Assembly: GCF_040712315.1 (NCBI RefSeq)
Contig: NC_134015.1
Location: 22,569,614-22,633,613, forward strand
DNA from: Castanea sativa
Lineage: Eukaryota; Streptophyta; Magnoliopsida; Fagales; Fagaceae
DNA: 64,000 nt
Direction of reading: 5' to 3'
Translations under genes and position numbers: made by a program
Shown here: positions 46,040 through 59,080 of the stretch, piece after piece
Layout: each line of letters begins with the position of its first letter
How positions within the stretch are numbered: the first letter of the stretch is position 1
Notes under the pieces: generated by a model
Seen by the model: the letters and a program-made list of their open reading frames with translations, nothing else
Database searches by the model: none
Told to the model about the DNA's origin: nothing

Positions 46040-49000
46040 ATGGAGGGATCAGCAGAGGAAGAACTGGAGAGGAGGAGCAAGTTCCTCAGCAGTTTGATAC
46101 AGAAGAAGAAAGCGATAGAGCAAGAAGATCCGCATGACTATCTCAACGTTCGCGTCAGAGCCTCTGACATGCCACTTGCTTTGCAAAACCGTGCCTTTCG
46201 TTGCGCACGTGACCACCTCGACTCCATGCCTTCCAAGCTCGACAGTAAACGCCTTGCTCTCGCGCTTAAGAAGGTCAAAAATTGGTTATTCTTTTTCTTT
46301 TATTCTTATTGGTTTTGTTTTTTTTTTTTTTTTTACTTTTTTTTTTAAAAGATTTTTGAGCTGGGTTTGTTTGGATACTAGTTTATTGGAGTGATCGGAG
46401 TGATGGGTAGTGAATCAAATTAAGTGTGGTGCATGTGGTCCTGCTTGGTCTTTGCTAGTCTTGGACTCGAGCCGAATGTGTTTGCCTTTTTCTTTTTTCT
46501 TTTTTCTTTTTTTCTTTGTGGGTTCTGATTTTTGTTTTGTACTTATAGGATAATTTAATTTTGATTGTTAATTGGTGCGTTTTAGAGCAAAGGGTATTGA
46601 ATAGATATATTATAGAGGTGGTCCAATGACTTATTTGTCTTGGTTTGAGCTGAAAAGGGAATGTTCTTTTATTCGTTTTGGTTCTGTTTTTTCTGGTGTT
46701 TATATGTGGTCTAATAGGGTTACTGGATCTACATTTGTTTTTAATTTTTATATTTTGCCTGTTTGGACTGGGCAGATTGAATGAATCTATGTGAAGGTGT
46801 AATTGCTTAGTAGCTTTAGAGTGTTTCTGTTTCTGTCTTTCCTGGTGACGATCGTTATCTTGTCAGTCTGTTTATCTGGATTGTTATTTTAAATATTTTT
46901 AGTGGGGATCTCAAATAACTTTGTGTAGGGATGGTCCAAATGGTCAGTTGTGTTAGCTTGAGCTTAAAATATTCTCTCTGACTCTCTTTAAATTCTTTTC
47001 TGGTCATTATATTGAGAATAAACTTAATTGATTTTTAATTTTCTTTATTCGTAATTGCTAGATTTGAAGTGTTCCAAATGTTTGGTACCGTCAAATTGAG
47101 CTGGTGGCTTTTTCAATTTCAATCTTCACTCTTGGATTCCAAATTTTAATTTACTGTAATTTGTATGTATTAAGTGAAGTAACTTACACTTGGCCCAACT
47201 GTTTAGTTGGATTAAGCTGAAATATATAAGAATTAAGAAGTCTCTCACACTCTTGTGCTTTTTAATTTTGTCTCTAATAAATTTATTTGGTATCACCATT
47301 TGAATTTAGACAAGCGCCGTAACTGAGCAACTTGTATACTGATCCAATTGCTTGGTTATTTCATATTAAGCTACAAAACACATACACACACATGCAGTTT
47401 TCTACTATAACCTTCCTTGTTATGAACTTCATTTGTTAGTTTAAGATCAAATGCTTTATTTGGATGGCTACATTTCAATTTCAAAGTAAACCACAATACA
47501 AGTGGTTCCATAGGTTCATTGCGTCAGCTTACTCTGAATTTAATCCTAATTCATCAGGAGGGGTGTATATTAAGTTGGGTTTCTTACTTGGAGTCTAGTT
47601 CTATATTGTATGGTTTTTGGATGGAGAATACAAATGCATGAAAATACAAATATCATAACATGGTTTTTATGTTTGCTATTGACTTGGTTGGTTCCAATTT
47701 GGTCGTGTTTGAGAGCATAAGCTTGATCCAGCTTCTTAAATTCTAACCTTTTTTTTTTTTGAGAAAATTCTTAAATTGTAACTAATTAGGCTATATTGGT
47801 TACCCGAAAATGAACTGTCTGGCAAGATGGTCAACATTATGGTTTTGTTTATGTCAAAAAGGCAATGGAATTTGTTCGTGTCAGGAAGGCAACAAGAGAG
47901 AGGGGATGTGTTGCCATAGATGGCAAAAGAGAAGTTACAAAGGTGCTTTCTTTTTATAAAGGTAGTCATAGCTAAGGTTTAATGCTTGAGAGTCAAAGCA
48001 AAAATATGAAAAAGAAGCATTAAGGCTTGGTTTGAATATCTTAATATAGTGGTATCAATTTAGCATATACAATACATGGTTCTAGTTCATAGTACTGAAA
48101 GAGAAGATTACTGATGCAGTGATGTTGGCATGTAGTTAGGCCTTATGCTGGTAAAATTTTCTAAAGTTGTAATTAGATCATGATGTGAGAGGCAATTTTA
48201 ATCATTTGTGAAGCCAACATGATATTCGCTAATTAAGAGGAGGAGATCTAAGGTTGGATTCACCGTAGGTGTAGCATCTGTGGGGATTTACAGGATGAGG
48301 GGACTAAGGCTACTTCTTTTATTTGAGAACAAAATATTCACTAGTAGATTAAAAATAGATCCTACATGATAGAAAATTCTAATTCTAGAGGGGTGTTTCT
48401 CTCTGTTTTTGCAAATAGTAAGATGGAGGGATAGAACTCTGGAAACAAGCCCCAAAGAGGCGGTAGAATGTCATCTGGCCAATAGGCCATTGGCCCTAAT
48501 TTTAAGGTTACATAATGTTTTGATTAATACCATTTCAATATGTTTTTCTGTCTTCTAATGGTGAGACTCCAAGATTTTTCTCATCTTTTTTTTTCTTCTT
48601 CAAATTTCAGCCACATCCAGACATTATTTTTACACCATTAACTCGTAAGAATCATATCCTATAAAACCCTAACCATCAATTTTCATAAGAAATCTTCAAA
48701 ATATCAAAATTACCACTATCGGTATTATTCATGGATACTCTCCACAGCCCCCTTCATACCACCTTTTTGGTTCTCAGTTTTCTTTTCTTTTCTTTTCTTT
48801 TTGTGGGACCTAAAACCCTCCTTTATCCTTAAACTAGTCTTCTTAGTTATATTTATCTACTGTTTTTTATTCCTATATTGATTGTAGCAGAATGTTGATC
48901 CTTGAATTAAAGGCCCATCCTCCAATAGATTTGCCACTTACGATTGTGCTGGCTTGGACTTGCCATTATTCTGCCTCTAGATTGAGATGCATGAAAAATT

Positions 49001-50761
49001 ATAGCCTCTAGCGATTCTTTCAATATAATTCTTTTCTCCTGGTTTTCTTATTCTCCATGGTTTCTTTTCTGTTCTTCTTGTCAATATATGGTTCTTCTTC
49101 TTCTTTTTTTGGTTGGGAAAATATGTTATTGAATGCAACCATATTCTTCCTCACGCTATCAAATCCCTTTGTCAGATTTTTTTCTATTGTACTTTTTCTG
49201 CTACAATCACATTCCTGTTCCTTTCTCTCTCCCCCTCATCATCACATTCATCATAAAAGTCATCATTACATTTTCTATATTTACTTGTCAAGTGTTAAAT
49301 TGCCATTTTTTTTGTCAATTTATTTTTAGGTGAAGATTGAATTCAAACAGGATGTGTGGTGAAACACAAAATTGCCAAAAATTCAAGTATAGTCAACCAG
49401 TTGGTTGTCATAGTGCATCACTAGTGCTTGGCTCATGAATGGTAAAGGTTGCATCATCTAGAGTTTGTGAAATCAAAAACAGTTTTGAAATGAGAAACAC
49501 AAACTCAACTAATTGATAGTTTCTAGGTTTAAACTTCTTTTGCATTTATATAATGATATCTACTAAAACAATCAACTGTATGAAATACACTAACAATTGT
49601 TACCATTTTTTCCCTTTTTTTAATAATCTGTCTTGCTGTGCATGAACATTAAATAGCTGAAATTATTAGGCTTGGTGATATTAGAGTATAATATAATACA
49701 TATACGACAAGCTAACCTTAAAATGGATCCTAGCTTAGTGGGTAATTGAGACTTATGGTACAAGTAGCAATTATGAGAACCTTGTAATTCACCTTATCAA
49801 AAAAAAAAAATGATAACTTTTGATTCGTAAAAATTGTAATTTTAAGTGATCTGCCATCAAGCTAATTGGTTGATGATTTTACTTCTTTTTTTTCCTAGAA
49901 GTGTGATCTGTATTTATAAAATAAATAAAATAAAATAAAAAGGTTTTCCTAGACGATGTTTGAGCTTTTCTTTTTTATGGTACTGCTTTTCAAGATGACC
50001 TTAATTGGAGAAGCAAGAGCATTTGATGTCTTGATTTAAAAGAAATAGGCTGTCTGATATGTATGTGGAACTGGTCTTCAACTGTGTTTTAATCCTTGCT
50101 ATATAAATCCATTGGAATTACTAGGGCATTGCAAACAACATTTGATATTAGCCCAAACATTGAGAAAGCTAGATTGCAATAAAATTAATTTTATGAGTCT
50201 GACCTATCATCATGGAATACATGGAGATAATAATGATGATTGGTATATGATCATAGAACCAAACATTGATATTTCTGGTGATGTGAGCGGAACAAGATTT
50301 GATTTTAAACCTCTATACAGCAGCTTCTATGGCAGAGTGGTGTTGAAAAGAAGGAACAGAGGGAGAGAGAGAGAGTTCTCTAATCTAGACCCAATACTTT
50401 GGTTCACTTCCTTGAATGTGCTCTTTGTGAATATATGAAATTTCATGGATCCAATATGGCCACTGGAAAATTGCTGCCAGTTCTCCCTGTTGTTCCAGAA
50501 AAGTTCTAAGACCATTTACTGTTAAGGAATCATATTGCCTTTTTTCTTCTTTTAATTTTATTATGCAGAAAGCTTCTGATTAAGTTTTTTTTTACTTGAC
50601 AGGAATTTGATTCATCATATGGTCCAGCTTGGCACTGCATTGTGGGAACTAGCTTTGGCTCATACGTCACACATTCCATAGGGGGCTTCTTGTATTTTTC
50701 AGTTGACAAGGTTTACATCCTTCTATTCAAGACTGCTGTTGAGCCTTTAGAACAGTCTTAA
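46040..50761 (+). CDS. Dynein light chain, LC8 type
   Basis: Two exons, 46040-46273 and 50603-50761, joined in phase 0, encode 130 residues. Exon 1 has an acidic/basic N-terminal extension ([20 protein letters not shown]) and then the LC8 start: [20 protein letters not shown] and [12 protein letters not shown]. Exon 2 gives [40 protein letters not shown] and [13 protein letters not shown]. The WHCIVGxxFGSYVTH signature is the LC8 core that dimerises and binds short linear motifs. Land plants with flagellum-less sperm lack dynein motors, so LC8 here probably acts as a dimerisation hub, for example in nuclear pore or myosin-type complexes. The 4.33 kb intron holds poly-T runs and no recognised insertion. 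The gene looks intact. Confidence 0.93.
46274..50602 (+). other. Intron of the dynein light chain gene
   Basis: A 4.3 kb GT-AG intron. It contains T-runs (about 46319-46345, 47750), TTTTC repeats (about 46487-46517, 48780-48800), an A-run at about 49800 and a GAGAGAGA run at about 50362. Open frames at 49057-49333 and 50112-50438 have no domain or coding bias and were not called. Confidence 0.6.
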
Positions 50762-51860
50762 CAATTGAGCTGTATCCACTGTGTTTTATGAAATTAAATA
50801 TTTCCACGCTCAACTTGAATGTAAAATTATAGACTGCCATATACAGAAACATTTTATATTCTGTGTTGTATTTAAATCGTTCTAGATTGGTGACTCTCGT
50901 TATACTAAGTGCATAAATGGTGCCAGTTTCTTATGATAAACTGCAAAATATTCCTTTAGGTTATAGTCAATTTTGCTACATACTTTCATTCTGTAAAACA
51001 TAGAGTTATGCCTCACTTTTCAAATTGAGTAAATTAATTAGCGTTTCCACAAAGCTTGAACACAACTCTCTTAGTGATTGGTTACGTGTGTGTGTTAATT
51101 TCAACTTATATTTGGTGCAACTTTTGGTCAATGTCACCCCAAGTCACCAACAAATATCTTTTTATTGGCCAAACATTTCATCAAATATGCGGTGTCATAT
51201 AGTCAGGTACTCCTCAGACCCGTCAAGCTTGTGAAATATTTGATATTAATTGAAAATTAAGAAGCATCCCATCTATATATCAATCAAAAATTTAGTTGTT
51301 ACTTTTTCAGAATATACTTAATACATGAATTCATAGACTCGGTAGTGAGATAAGATGCAATTTAAGGGTAGACTTGAAAAATATTAATCTAATAAAAAGT
51401 TACTGAACAGTATATCTTTGTTATGCTAGATGTGATTTGAATCTAACATGCCCTTAATCATACTTAACTACATGCTAATATTTTAAAATTTGGATTACAT
51501 GTTACATTTATTTAGTTTGTCACCATCGTAAATTCGTTCTTGAATTCAGCTTTAGCAATATTCATTTACTTGCTAGGAAAGAAGACTCCGTCCGAAAATT
51601 CTACATACCGACTCACAGACTCACAAGTCACAACTTGCACATGTGGCTTATATCATCCTAGTCTTGAAACTCTTAACTACTAAGTTTGTTGTAGCCTTTC
51701 TTATCCTTTAACTTCAAACTCTCTCCTCTCTCTGCAAAGTAAAATAAAAGTTCCTTCCTTCTTCCTTTCAATTCTCATTCCGTTGCTTCATGCAGCTTAT
51801 ATAACTCCTTTAAATCATTCTTATTTTGAATTTCTATTGTCAATTCTCAAACCCACGGAC
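50762..51860. other. Region between the dynein light chain and SKIP14-like genes
   Basis: 3' UTR of the first gene and promoter/5' UTR of the second. A CTCTCTCCTCTCTCTGCAAA tract at about 51718-51738 precedes the SKIP14-like start. No gene recognised. Confidence 0.4.
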
Positions 51861-54697
51861 ATGGAAATTTCACATGTTGTGGAGGACAACAAAAATGAAG
51901 ACATGCATAATTCACTAACTCTACTTTCATCCAAATCTGTAAGTTCCCAAAACGAGTATACACAGGAAGTAGAACCAGGGCCACCCCATGAGTCTTTGTT
52001 CCTTGTTTTGGCTTACCTTCCTTTGTATGAGCTTCTTGCCATGAGTGAAGTTTGCATGTCATTAAGAGATGCAGTGCACAATGATGTACTGCTATGGCTG
52101 AATATCATTGTTGAAAGGCCTTTAAGTTTAAGGTTGTCTGATGAGATTCTGATGAAGATCACTTCAAAAGCGAGTGGTAGGCTGAAAACTTTGGTTCTGA
52201 TAGACTGTGAGAAGATTACAGATGATGGGCTTCAGCTAGTCATAAGGAAGAACCCCCATATCAACAAGGTATGAAAACCAAAAAATTGATGTCTGATGTT
52301 TCTTTATGTTCCATCTCCAATTAATTTTGCAGTTTCAATTTTATTTTTGGTGCTTTAATTGGATGAAGTAGTTCATATTTGGGACAGTTGATAGCCATGA
52401 ATAATTTGCATTGGATTGTTAAGAGATGGCAATGGATAAGATTTGCCTGGTGGTGGGCAACTGGGATTTCCTCTATCATAAAAGTCTGTCTATTCTCCTC
52501 TTTCATGATACGATTGGCTCATTTGGGTGCTAAATTGAGTTGTAGAGCAATATAATATATGTACGTACTATGTATATGTTTATAGTGCGGTTCAACTCAG
52601 TTATCAATCTGGGTACAAAAGTGAGCTGATCCTGCACCAGCACAACTTATTAAAAACAGTACTTCCACAGGGAAGAATAAAAAGGCACTGTGATATGCTT
52701 TTGCCATTTAGCCTAGGCATTGGCCTCTACAGCTGCCTGGACAGGGCCTTGTACAATTTGTTAAGTTTTAGACCCCATAACACAATATGTTTAACTTAAT
52801 ATTAAGCCAAGTTGATTAACAAGTTTGTCATTCAAGTCTAGGTTAAACAATTGTGAACAAAACAAATAGAATGCGGAAAGTAAAGAACACAAAGATTTGA
52901 TGACCTAGGAAAACCAAACCGGTAAAAAACCTAAAGAGGATTTGACCTAATTATCCTCAAGATAAAAAACAAATTTACTATAAAAAAATTGAAGTTTTAC
53001 AAAAAAACTTAAACCACTAACATCCTAATGCTACCTCGTGTAAAAAACCTACTACTACGACCACGTGACAGCTTTGAGTCCATAAACTACTTCTTTTCTT
53101 GAATCTGCACTAAACACAAGTTCTCCTACTTGTGACTTTGAGACTCCACTCAAAGGTTTTGTACTTTGAAAGATCTTTGTGCAACAACTGAATCACCACC
53201 AAAACTTGATTTCAGATCTAGATTTTGGTAGAGCTTTCCTTGTGTTTTAAGGTAAACACATCTCAAATCTCACACTAGAAAAAACACAAAACTATTTAGA
53301 GACTTCTAAAACATGGTTAGGATTTTTCTCTTTATACTTGAAATAAAACACTTAACCCTACATGTTATATGAGCTTGGGCTGCATTTGAACTTTTTGCAA
53401 AATTTGCTGATCCACAATTCTCGATTGATTGAGCCTTATTTTCGATCAATTGAGCCTTGCAAATTTACACAGTAAATTCCTACAAAACATTCGATTCAAA
53501 CTTACACTTAAACACGTTTTAAGCAAGCCTAAACCTAGACTCATTGTTTTGATCATGGTTTGTCAGCATATACAAAATGAAGTTCTAATACATTCAGTTT
53601 CTAAAGTCTTAGAACCTAACACAATTGCTCCCAACAATCAACTAGATTCAATTCATAAATCAATGGAATGGGGATTTATTTGGACACAGCCCTCTGTGCA
53701 CATAGTTTACGCTGCATTTTTTTTTTTTTAGATTAGTTTATGCTATACTTGATTCATACATTTTTGCATATAACATCGTTTGATTTACTGTATCAAGATT
53801 TTACACCCCAAAAAAAAAAAATTGTGATCAAAATTACTTTAATTGATTAATGTACCAGAATTGCAAAAGCTCTCAACCATAACATCGTTTGATTTATTAT
53901 GTCAGTTTGTAAGCATTCTGCCATCTTATAATGAAATTGATGCTACTTTTTAGCATTTTTCACTGAAAATATGCATCCCATCAATGAATCCTTTCGGGGG
54001 AAAAGTGCCTTACTCATTCTTTGAAGACACTCATGTAACAAACATATATTATCGGACAGTTTTTAACTGCATTATTGTTCTTTGCATATGGATTCAGCTC
54101 TTCCTACCAGAATGCACTGGCTTAACCCCTGAGGGAGTCATTAGAGCTGTAAAGACATTATCCGAAAATCATCAGAGTTTAAAAAGTCTAAGGATACATG
54201 GCATCTACAACATAAAGAAAGATCACCTCAACACAATTCGCTCGTTTTTCCAAATGAAACTGCCTCAGCAGGAGCATCAAAGGCAGCAACCTATCCTATT
54301 TCATCACAGGAATTCCCCAGAGTTTAGAAATGAAGAAAGTAACCCTATGATCGACATTGACGTGGATATTTGCCCAAAGTGCAACAATGTAAGTATGGTA
54401 TATGACTGTCCACGAGAGACCTGCAAGAATAAGGGTTGCAAGGCATGCAGCCTTTGCATTCCGAGGTGTGAAGAGTGTGGTGGATGCATCATAGAATCTG
54501 AAGAACTGGAAGCCACTGCGTGTGGTGACAACTTGTGTTCAAACTGCTGGTTGCAGCTTCCTAAATGTAATTTATGTAACCAGCCATATTGCAAGCTACA
54601 CATCAATCACCAACACAGGCTTTCCAGCTCTACTGGTTTCGTTTGTGATGCTTGTCATGTGAAATTTGTTGCGATGTTGGGTGCTTGGTACTGCTAA
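51861..54697 (+). CDS. SKIP14: F-box protein, SKIP14-like
   Basis: Exons 51861-52268 and 54098-54697 join in phase 0 to give 335 residues. After a polar N-terminus comes the F-box (about 43-85): PPHESLFLVLAYLPLYELLA and VCMSLRDAVHNDVLLWLNII. Then follow an LRR-like stretch (SGRLKTLVLIDCEKITDDGL), CTGLTPEGVIRAVKTLSENH and GIYNIKKDHLNTIRSF. The C-terminal 120 residues are Cys-rich: CPKCNNV, CPRETCKNKGCKACSLC, CEECGGC, CSNCWLQLPKCNLCNQPYC. This order matches SKIP14, an F-box subunit that docks on ASK1 in SCF ubiquitin ligases; the Cys-rich tail probably binds zinc. Arabidopsis SKIP14 is longer at the N-terminus, so an upstream start (ATG 51783 is in frame) or exon is possible. The intron contains a solo LTR. 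Confidence 0.87.
52759..53621. mobile_element. Solo LTR inside the SKIP14-like intron
   Basis: 863 bp starting TGTTAAGTTTTAGACC and ending GGTCTAAG-like inverted counterpart (TTAGAACCTAACA). A 5-bp duplication CAATT flanks it (52754-52758, 53622-53626). TG...CA ends plus a 5-bp duplication fit LTR excision by recombination. The ends are unusually palindromic for an LTR (about 15 bp). A relative lies at 1-310. It is within the intron and leaves both splice sites intact. Confidence 0.8.
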
Positions 54698-55009
54698 TGT
54701 CGAATATTGACATGCACACTCTAGTTGTAGAATGTCATAATCAACCTCAAAATCTTATTTCTCATATCAGTTCATCACTCGTATTAGTTCATCAGTCGTA
54801 TATATGTACAACTTAATGAGAATTGGAGATGCATCTCACGTAACTCTTGCTTTAATGTTACTCCACTTATTAACTTTTTATTAGATTAAAAGTTTAAATT
54901 TTTCACCAATAGATTATATGTTTTTTATATTCTTAACAAGCATGTCAGAATTTCGTATCAATTAAATGTTACTATTTGATAAATAAACTTGTTGTATATA
55001 ATTTACAAT

Positions 55010-55060
<51 letters not shown>

Positions 55061-55106
55061 CACAAATGGGTAATTCTACCATACCCCCCCTTTTTATTGA
55101 GGTACG
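54698..55106. other. 3' flank of SKIP14-like gene with (TA)n microsatellite
   Basis: A (TA) tract of about 45 bp at 55013-55059 is followed by a C-run. No gene. Confidence 0.6.
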
Positions 55107-55675
55107 TGAAAGGAATGTGGGAAATGGGAATTGATAGTTAAATTCAAGGACAACTAACCTCCAGGAATAGAGATAAAGAAAAAAAAAGACAAAGATAGAG
55201 ATATAGAGAATAGACAAAAAGGAAGTATTTAATTAACAAAACTCTCCTAATGATCCCCTACAACCCTTTCCCAAGTCTAATACTCTTAGCCACTCCCTCA
55301 ATACTAGCTGTGTAACTACCTTGACAGCTAATCCTTCTAACTAACTCCTACATCAGTTAACATACACTTGCCACATCACCATTACAGTAATATACGTGTC
55401 ACTATCCTACAATACAGGTATACAGTGCTAAGTAACCAATACACACATTATCTGCAACATAGTCCTATACAATCCCAAGCTGCACTGAAAGCACATCCTG
55501 CATCAACTGAGCACGCATGCTCCATTAGCAACACACGCCCCCCACATCATCAGCCTAGGTACACTCTGTAGCACCATCCTCTGCAGCACCACACACACTG
55601 GGCATCAGCACCACACGCCCTAACCATCAATCCCACATGCACACATACAGTTGGACAGTAGTTAGATTCCTAACA
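55107..55675 (-). repeat. Chromovirus 3' LTR (minus-strand orientation)
   Basis: 569 bp from TGAAAGGAATG to GATTCCTAACA. The adjacent ATGCCCTCTCCTTCAAAAC (55676 onward) is, on minus, the GAAGGAGAGGG purine tract. Confidence 0.92.
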
Positions 55676-56905
55676 ATGCCCTCTCCTTCAAAACACCTTG
55701 CCCACAAGGTGTGGAAACTTCTTTTGCAATTCAAACAAGCTCTCCCAAGTAACATCATCCTTTCTCTCACCTTGCCACTGCCCAAGCACTTGAGTGATGA
55801 GCCTGCTCCTCAACTGATGAGTTTTGGAATCCAAAACAGCCACAGGCTCAGGGGCAATGATCTGATCTACAGACACAGCAGGCAAAGTAGGTCTAGGAAT
55901 CACATGAGCACCCAATTTGGCCTTGAGACTTGAAACATGGAATACAGGATGAATTTGTGACCCCTCAAGTAGAGCAAGCTTGTAAGAAACCTAACCCACC
56001 TTCTGCACAATCTAAAAGGGCCCATAAAAACGTGGAGCAAGTTTCCCAAACTGTCTGGACTACACTGAGAACTGCTTGTATGGATGAAGCCTAAGATAAA
56101 CCCAATCACCCACCTCAAAGGACCTATCCACCCTCTTTTTGTCAACAAACTAGTTCATTCTCTCTTGAGCCATATTTAAATTGTGTTTCAGCAAGGAAAA
56201 AAGTTGTTGCCTATCTTGCAAATAAGAATCAACAGCTGCAACTCTTGTCACATCAGGTACATACTCCACAACCTTAGGAGGGGGATAGCCATAAAGTGCC
56301 TCAAATGGAGTGAGTTTAATGGATGTGTGGAAGTTAGTATTGAACCAAAACTCAGCTAAAGGCAGCCATTCCACCCAAGAATGAGGTCTATCAGCAGCAA
56401 AGGCCCTCAGGTAGTTCTCCAGACTTTTGTTTACCACTTTAGTCTACCCATCAGATTGGGGATGATAGGAAGAAGACATAGCCAATGTAGTTCCTTGTAG
56501 TTTCATCAGCTCAGACTAGAATTTGGAAGTGAACACTGGGTCCCTATCACTCACAATTGTAGAGGGCATCCCATGTAACTTGAAGACATACTGCATGAAC
56601 AAATGAGCAACCTTAGCAGCAGTGTAAGGGTGAGCCAAAGGAATGAAATGCACATACTTGGTGAACCTGTCCACCACCACAAAAACAACTGACTTAAGTT
56701 GAGACTTCGGCAACCCTTCCACAAAATCCATACTAATGTCTAGCCAAGGCCTATTATGAATAGCCAAGGGCTGCAACAAACCAGCAGGTAAGCAAGTTTC
56801 ACTCTTCAACCTTTGGCAAGCATCACATTCCCTCACAAACTTTTTTAAGTCCCTCACCATACCAGTCCAAAAAAAATCTTTCCTAAGCCTTTGAAAAGAC
56901 CTCAA
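55676..56905 (-). pseudogene. Chromovirus integrase and chromodomain
   Basis: On minus, 56516-56905 gives the zinc-finger half ECDACQRLKSETCLPAGLLQ and the core DISMDFVEGLPKSQ, VVVDRFTKYVHFIPLAHPYT and IVSDRDPVFTSKF. After a stop, SSYHPQSDG and 56150-56437 (NKSLENYLRAFAADRPHSWV, TPFEALYGYPPP) complete it. Farther on, 55900-56148 holds the C-terminal domain (ending HPVFHVSSLKAKLGAH in pieces) and 55688-55915 ends in a chromodomain-like VTWESLFELQKKFPHLVGKV F. Chromodomains steer integration towards marked chromatin. At least six in-frame stops are present. Confidence 0.88.
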
Positions 56906-57054
56906 ATAGCCAAAATGACCCCCGAGAGGACTAGCATGAACCTACTGCAACACATGAGTCTTCAAATCCTGAGCTGAATTACCCAAAACAATCTACCCTT
57001 ATAAAACAACAAGCCATTACAAAAAGTAAACCCAATTGGAATATCACTGCCTGA

Positions 57055-57591
57055 CTAAATAGCAAGAATTATTTTCTGAATTGTAGAATCAGAATTGTAA
57101 GTCTTCTTGAGATCATCCAACCAAGTGGGAGTAGGGAAAGAAATAATACAAAGGGTGCCCACATTAACACCCTCAACAGCCACATCCTCAACAGCCCCCC
57201 TCCTTGAAAGGGCATCAGCCACCAAGTTTTCTTTCCTATGTTTATATTCAACCAAAATTGCATAGCCAAGAAGCTTAGTAATCCATTTTTGCTGAGTAGG
57301 GGTCCCAACCTTCTATTCAAGCAAGTATTTAAGGCTTTGATGGCCTGTTTTAATCACAAATGGCCTACCAAGGAGATAAGGTCTCCATTTCTTCACAACC
57401 ACTACTAGAGCTAGCAATTCTTTCTCATAAGTTGAAAGAACAAGGCTTTTACCCTTTAATGCTTGCCTGTGGCAAGCTATTGGTCTTTGGTTCTGCATTA
57501 GGACAGCTCCAACACCCACACCAGATGCATCACACTCCACCACAAAGGACTTAGAGAAGTTAAGTAAAGCCAAAACAGGAGGATTGGACAT
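57055..57591 (-). pseudogene. Chromovirus RNase H
   Basis: 57313-57591 reads FVVECDASGVGVGAVLMQNQ, STYEKELLALVVVVKKWRPY and TGHQSLKYLLE (the usual TDH is TGH). 57055-57255 continues with MVEYKHRKENLVADALSRRG, the end of RNase H. The two pieces are in different frames. Confidence 0.88.
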
Positions 57592-57633
57592 TGCATCCTT
57601 AAGAAGTTGGAAAGCATGAGAAGCTTCAGAGTT

Positions 57634-58431
57634 TCAAATGAAGGAATCCTTTCTCAATAAGGCTGTTAGAGGGGCAGCAATTTGACCATACCCCCTAACA
57701 AACTTCCTATAGTAGCCTATCAAGCCCAAAAATCCTTTCAAGGCCTTAACATCTTTAGGAATTGGCCACTGCTGCATAGCATCTTTTTTCCTTAGGTCTG
57801 TTCTAACCCCATCACCAGAAATGAGGTGTCCTAGATACTCCACCTCCTTACAAGCAAACACACACTTTGATTGTTTAGCATACAATTGGTGTTTCACCAA
57901 AACTTCCAACACCAATTTAAGGTGATGCACATGATCACTCAAATTCTTGCTATATACAAGGATGTCATCAAAAAAGACCAAAACAAATTTCCTTAAGTAA
58001 GGCTTCGAATTCATGAGGGATTGGAAGGTGGAAGGTGCATTGGTTAAGCCAAATGGCATTGCCAAAAACTCATAGTGACCTTCATGAGTCCTAAAGGCAA
58101 TATTGGGAATATCCTCCTCCCTCATTCTGATTTGGTGATACCCGGACCTTAAATCCAATTTAGAAAAAATAGTTGCACCAAACAACTCATCTAACAACTC
58201 ATCTATGACAGGTATAGGGTATTTATCCTTAATGGTTTCTTGATTTAAAGCCCTATAATCAATACACATTCTCCATGAACCATCAGCCTTTCTAACTAAA
58301 AGGACTGGTAAAGCAAAAAGGCTGCTACTGTTTCTAATTAAACCAGCAAATAGTAGTTCCTTAACAATCTTCTTAATTTCACTTCTTTTTTTTTTTTTTG
58401 GTAATAAGGGTACCTGTAAGGCCTCTGGCAA
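57634..58431 (-). pseudogene. Chromovirus reverse transcriptase
   Basis: A 265-residue open stretch carries [55 protein letters not shown] and the catalytic [15 protein letters not shown]-run of about 15 (58386-58401; A-run on minus) has shifted the frame between [10 protein letters not shown] upstream and [15 protein letters not shown] downstream. Confidence 0.9.
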
Positions 58432-59080
58432 ATAGCTTGAGCTCCCTCATTCAAATTGATTTGGTGTTCATGGTCCCTTAAGGAAGGCAGCCCCTCTGGT
58501 GTAGCAAAAACTGACTTGAACTCATCCAACAAAGCAACTACTTCTTCAAGTACCTGAGCTGAACAATTTGCAGCTGACAATTGAGGCTGGAAGCAAATGT
58601 GTAAAACCAACCCTTTCTTAACTAATTGCTTCAAAAAAGAATCCTCATCTTGCAATTGAGAACTTGTACCTCTCAAACCTTGTAGCAAAACCTGCCTGTG
58701 GTTATAACAAAAGCTCATTGTAAGCAGCTTGAAATCCCAGTGAATGACTCCTAAAGTGCCCAACCACTGAGTCCCTAAAACCAAATCACACCCCCCCCCC
58801 CCCATTGGCAACACATGCAAATGTACCAATAATTAATTCCCTTGCAACCAGATAGGCACTTCCTCACAAAGACCTTGAGTCTTGATCAAATCACCATTGC
58901 AACCTTAACTTCCAAAACTTGAGAAGTATCAACATTAATGTGCAAATGTGACACCAAGGCAGCATCAATGAAGTTGTGGGTACTACCTGAATCAATGAGA
59001 TTGACAAAGGACTTATGCTTAATCCTCCCCATGACTCATATAGTGCTTGAAGTAGGAGTGCCACTTAATGCATAAAGAGT
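58338..59080 (-). pseudogene. Chromovirus protease and RT linker
   Basis: Around 58980-59030 the minus strand reads SFVNLIDSGSTHNFIDAA, the retroviral-type aspartic protease site. Downstream, 58338-58829 has DLVLGTQWLGTLGVIHWDFK and the linker [42 protein letters not shown]-run at 58789-58803 (G-run on minus) and stops break the link between the two parts. Confidence 0.82.

Noticed and set aside
49057..50438. Three open frames within the dynein light chain intron
   Set aside because: Hydrophobic T-rich or unmatched sequence with no splice or domain support.
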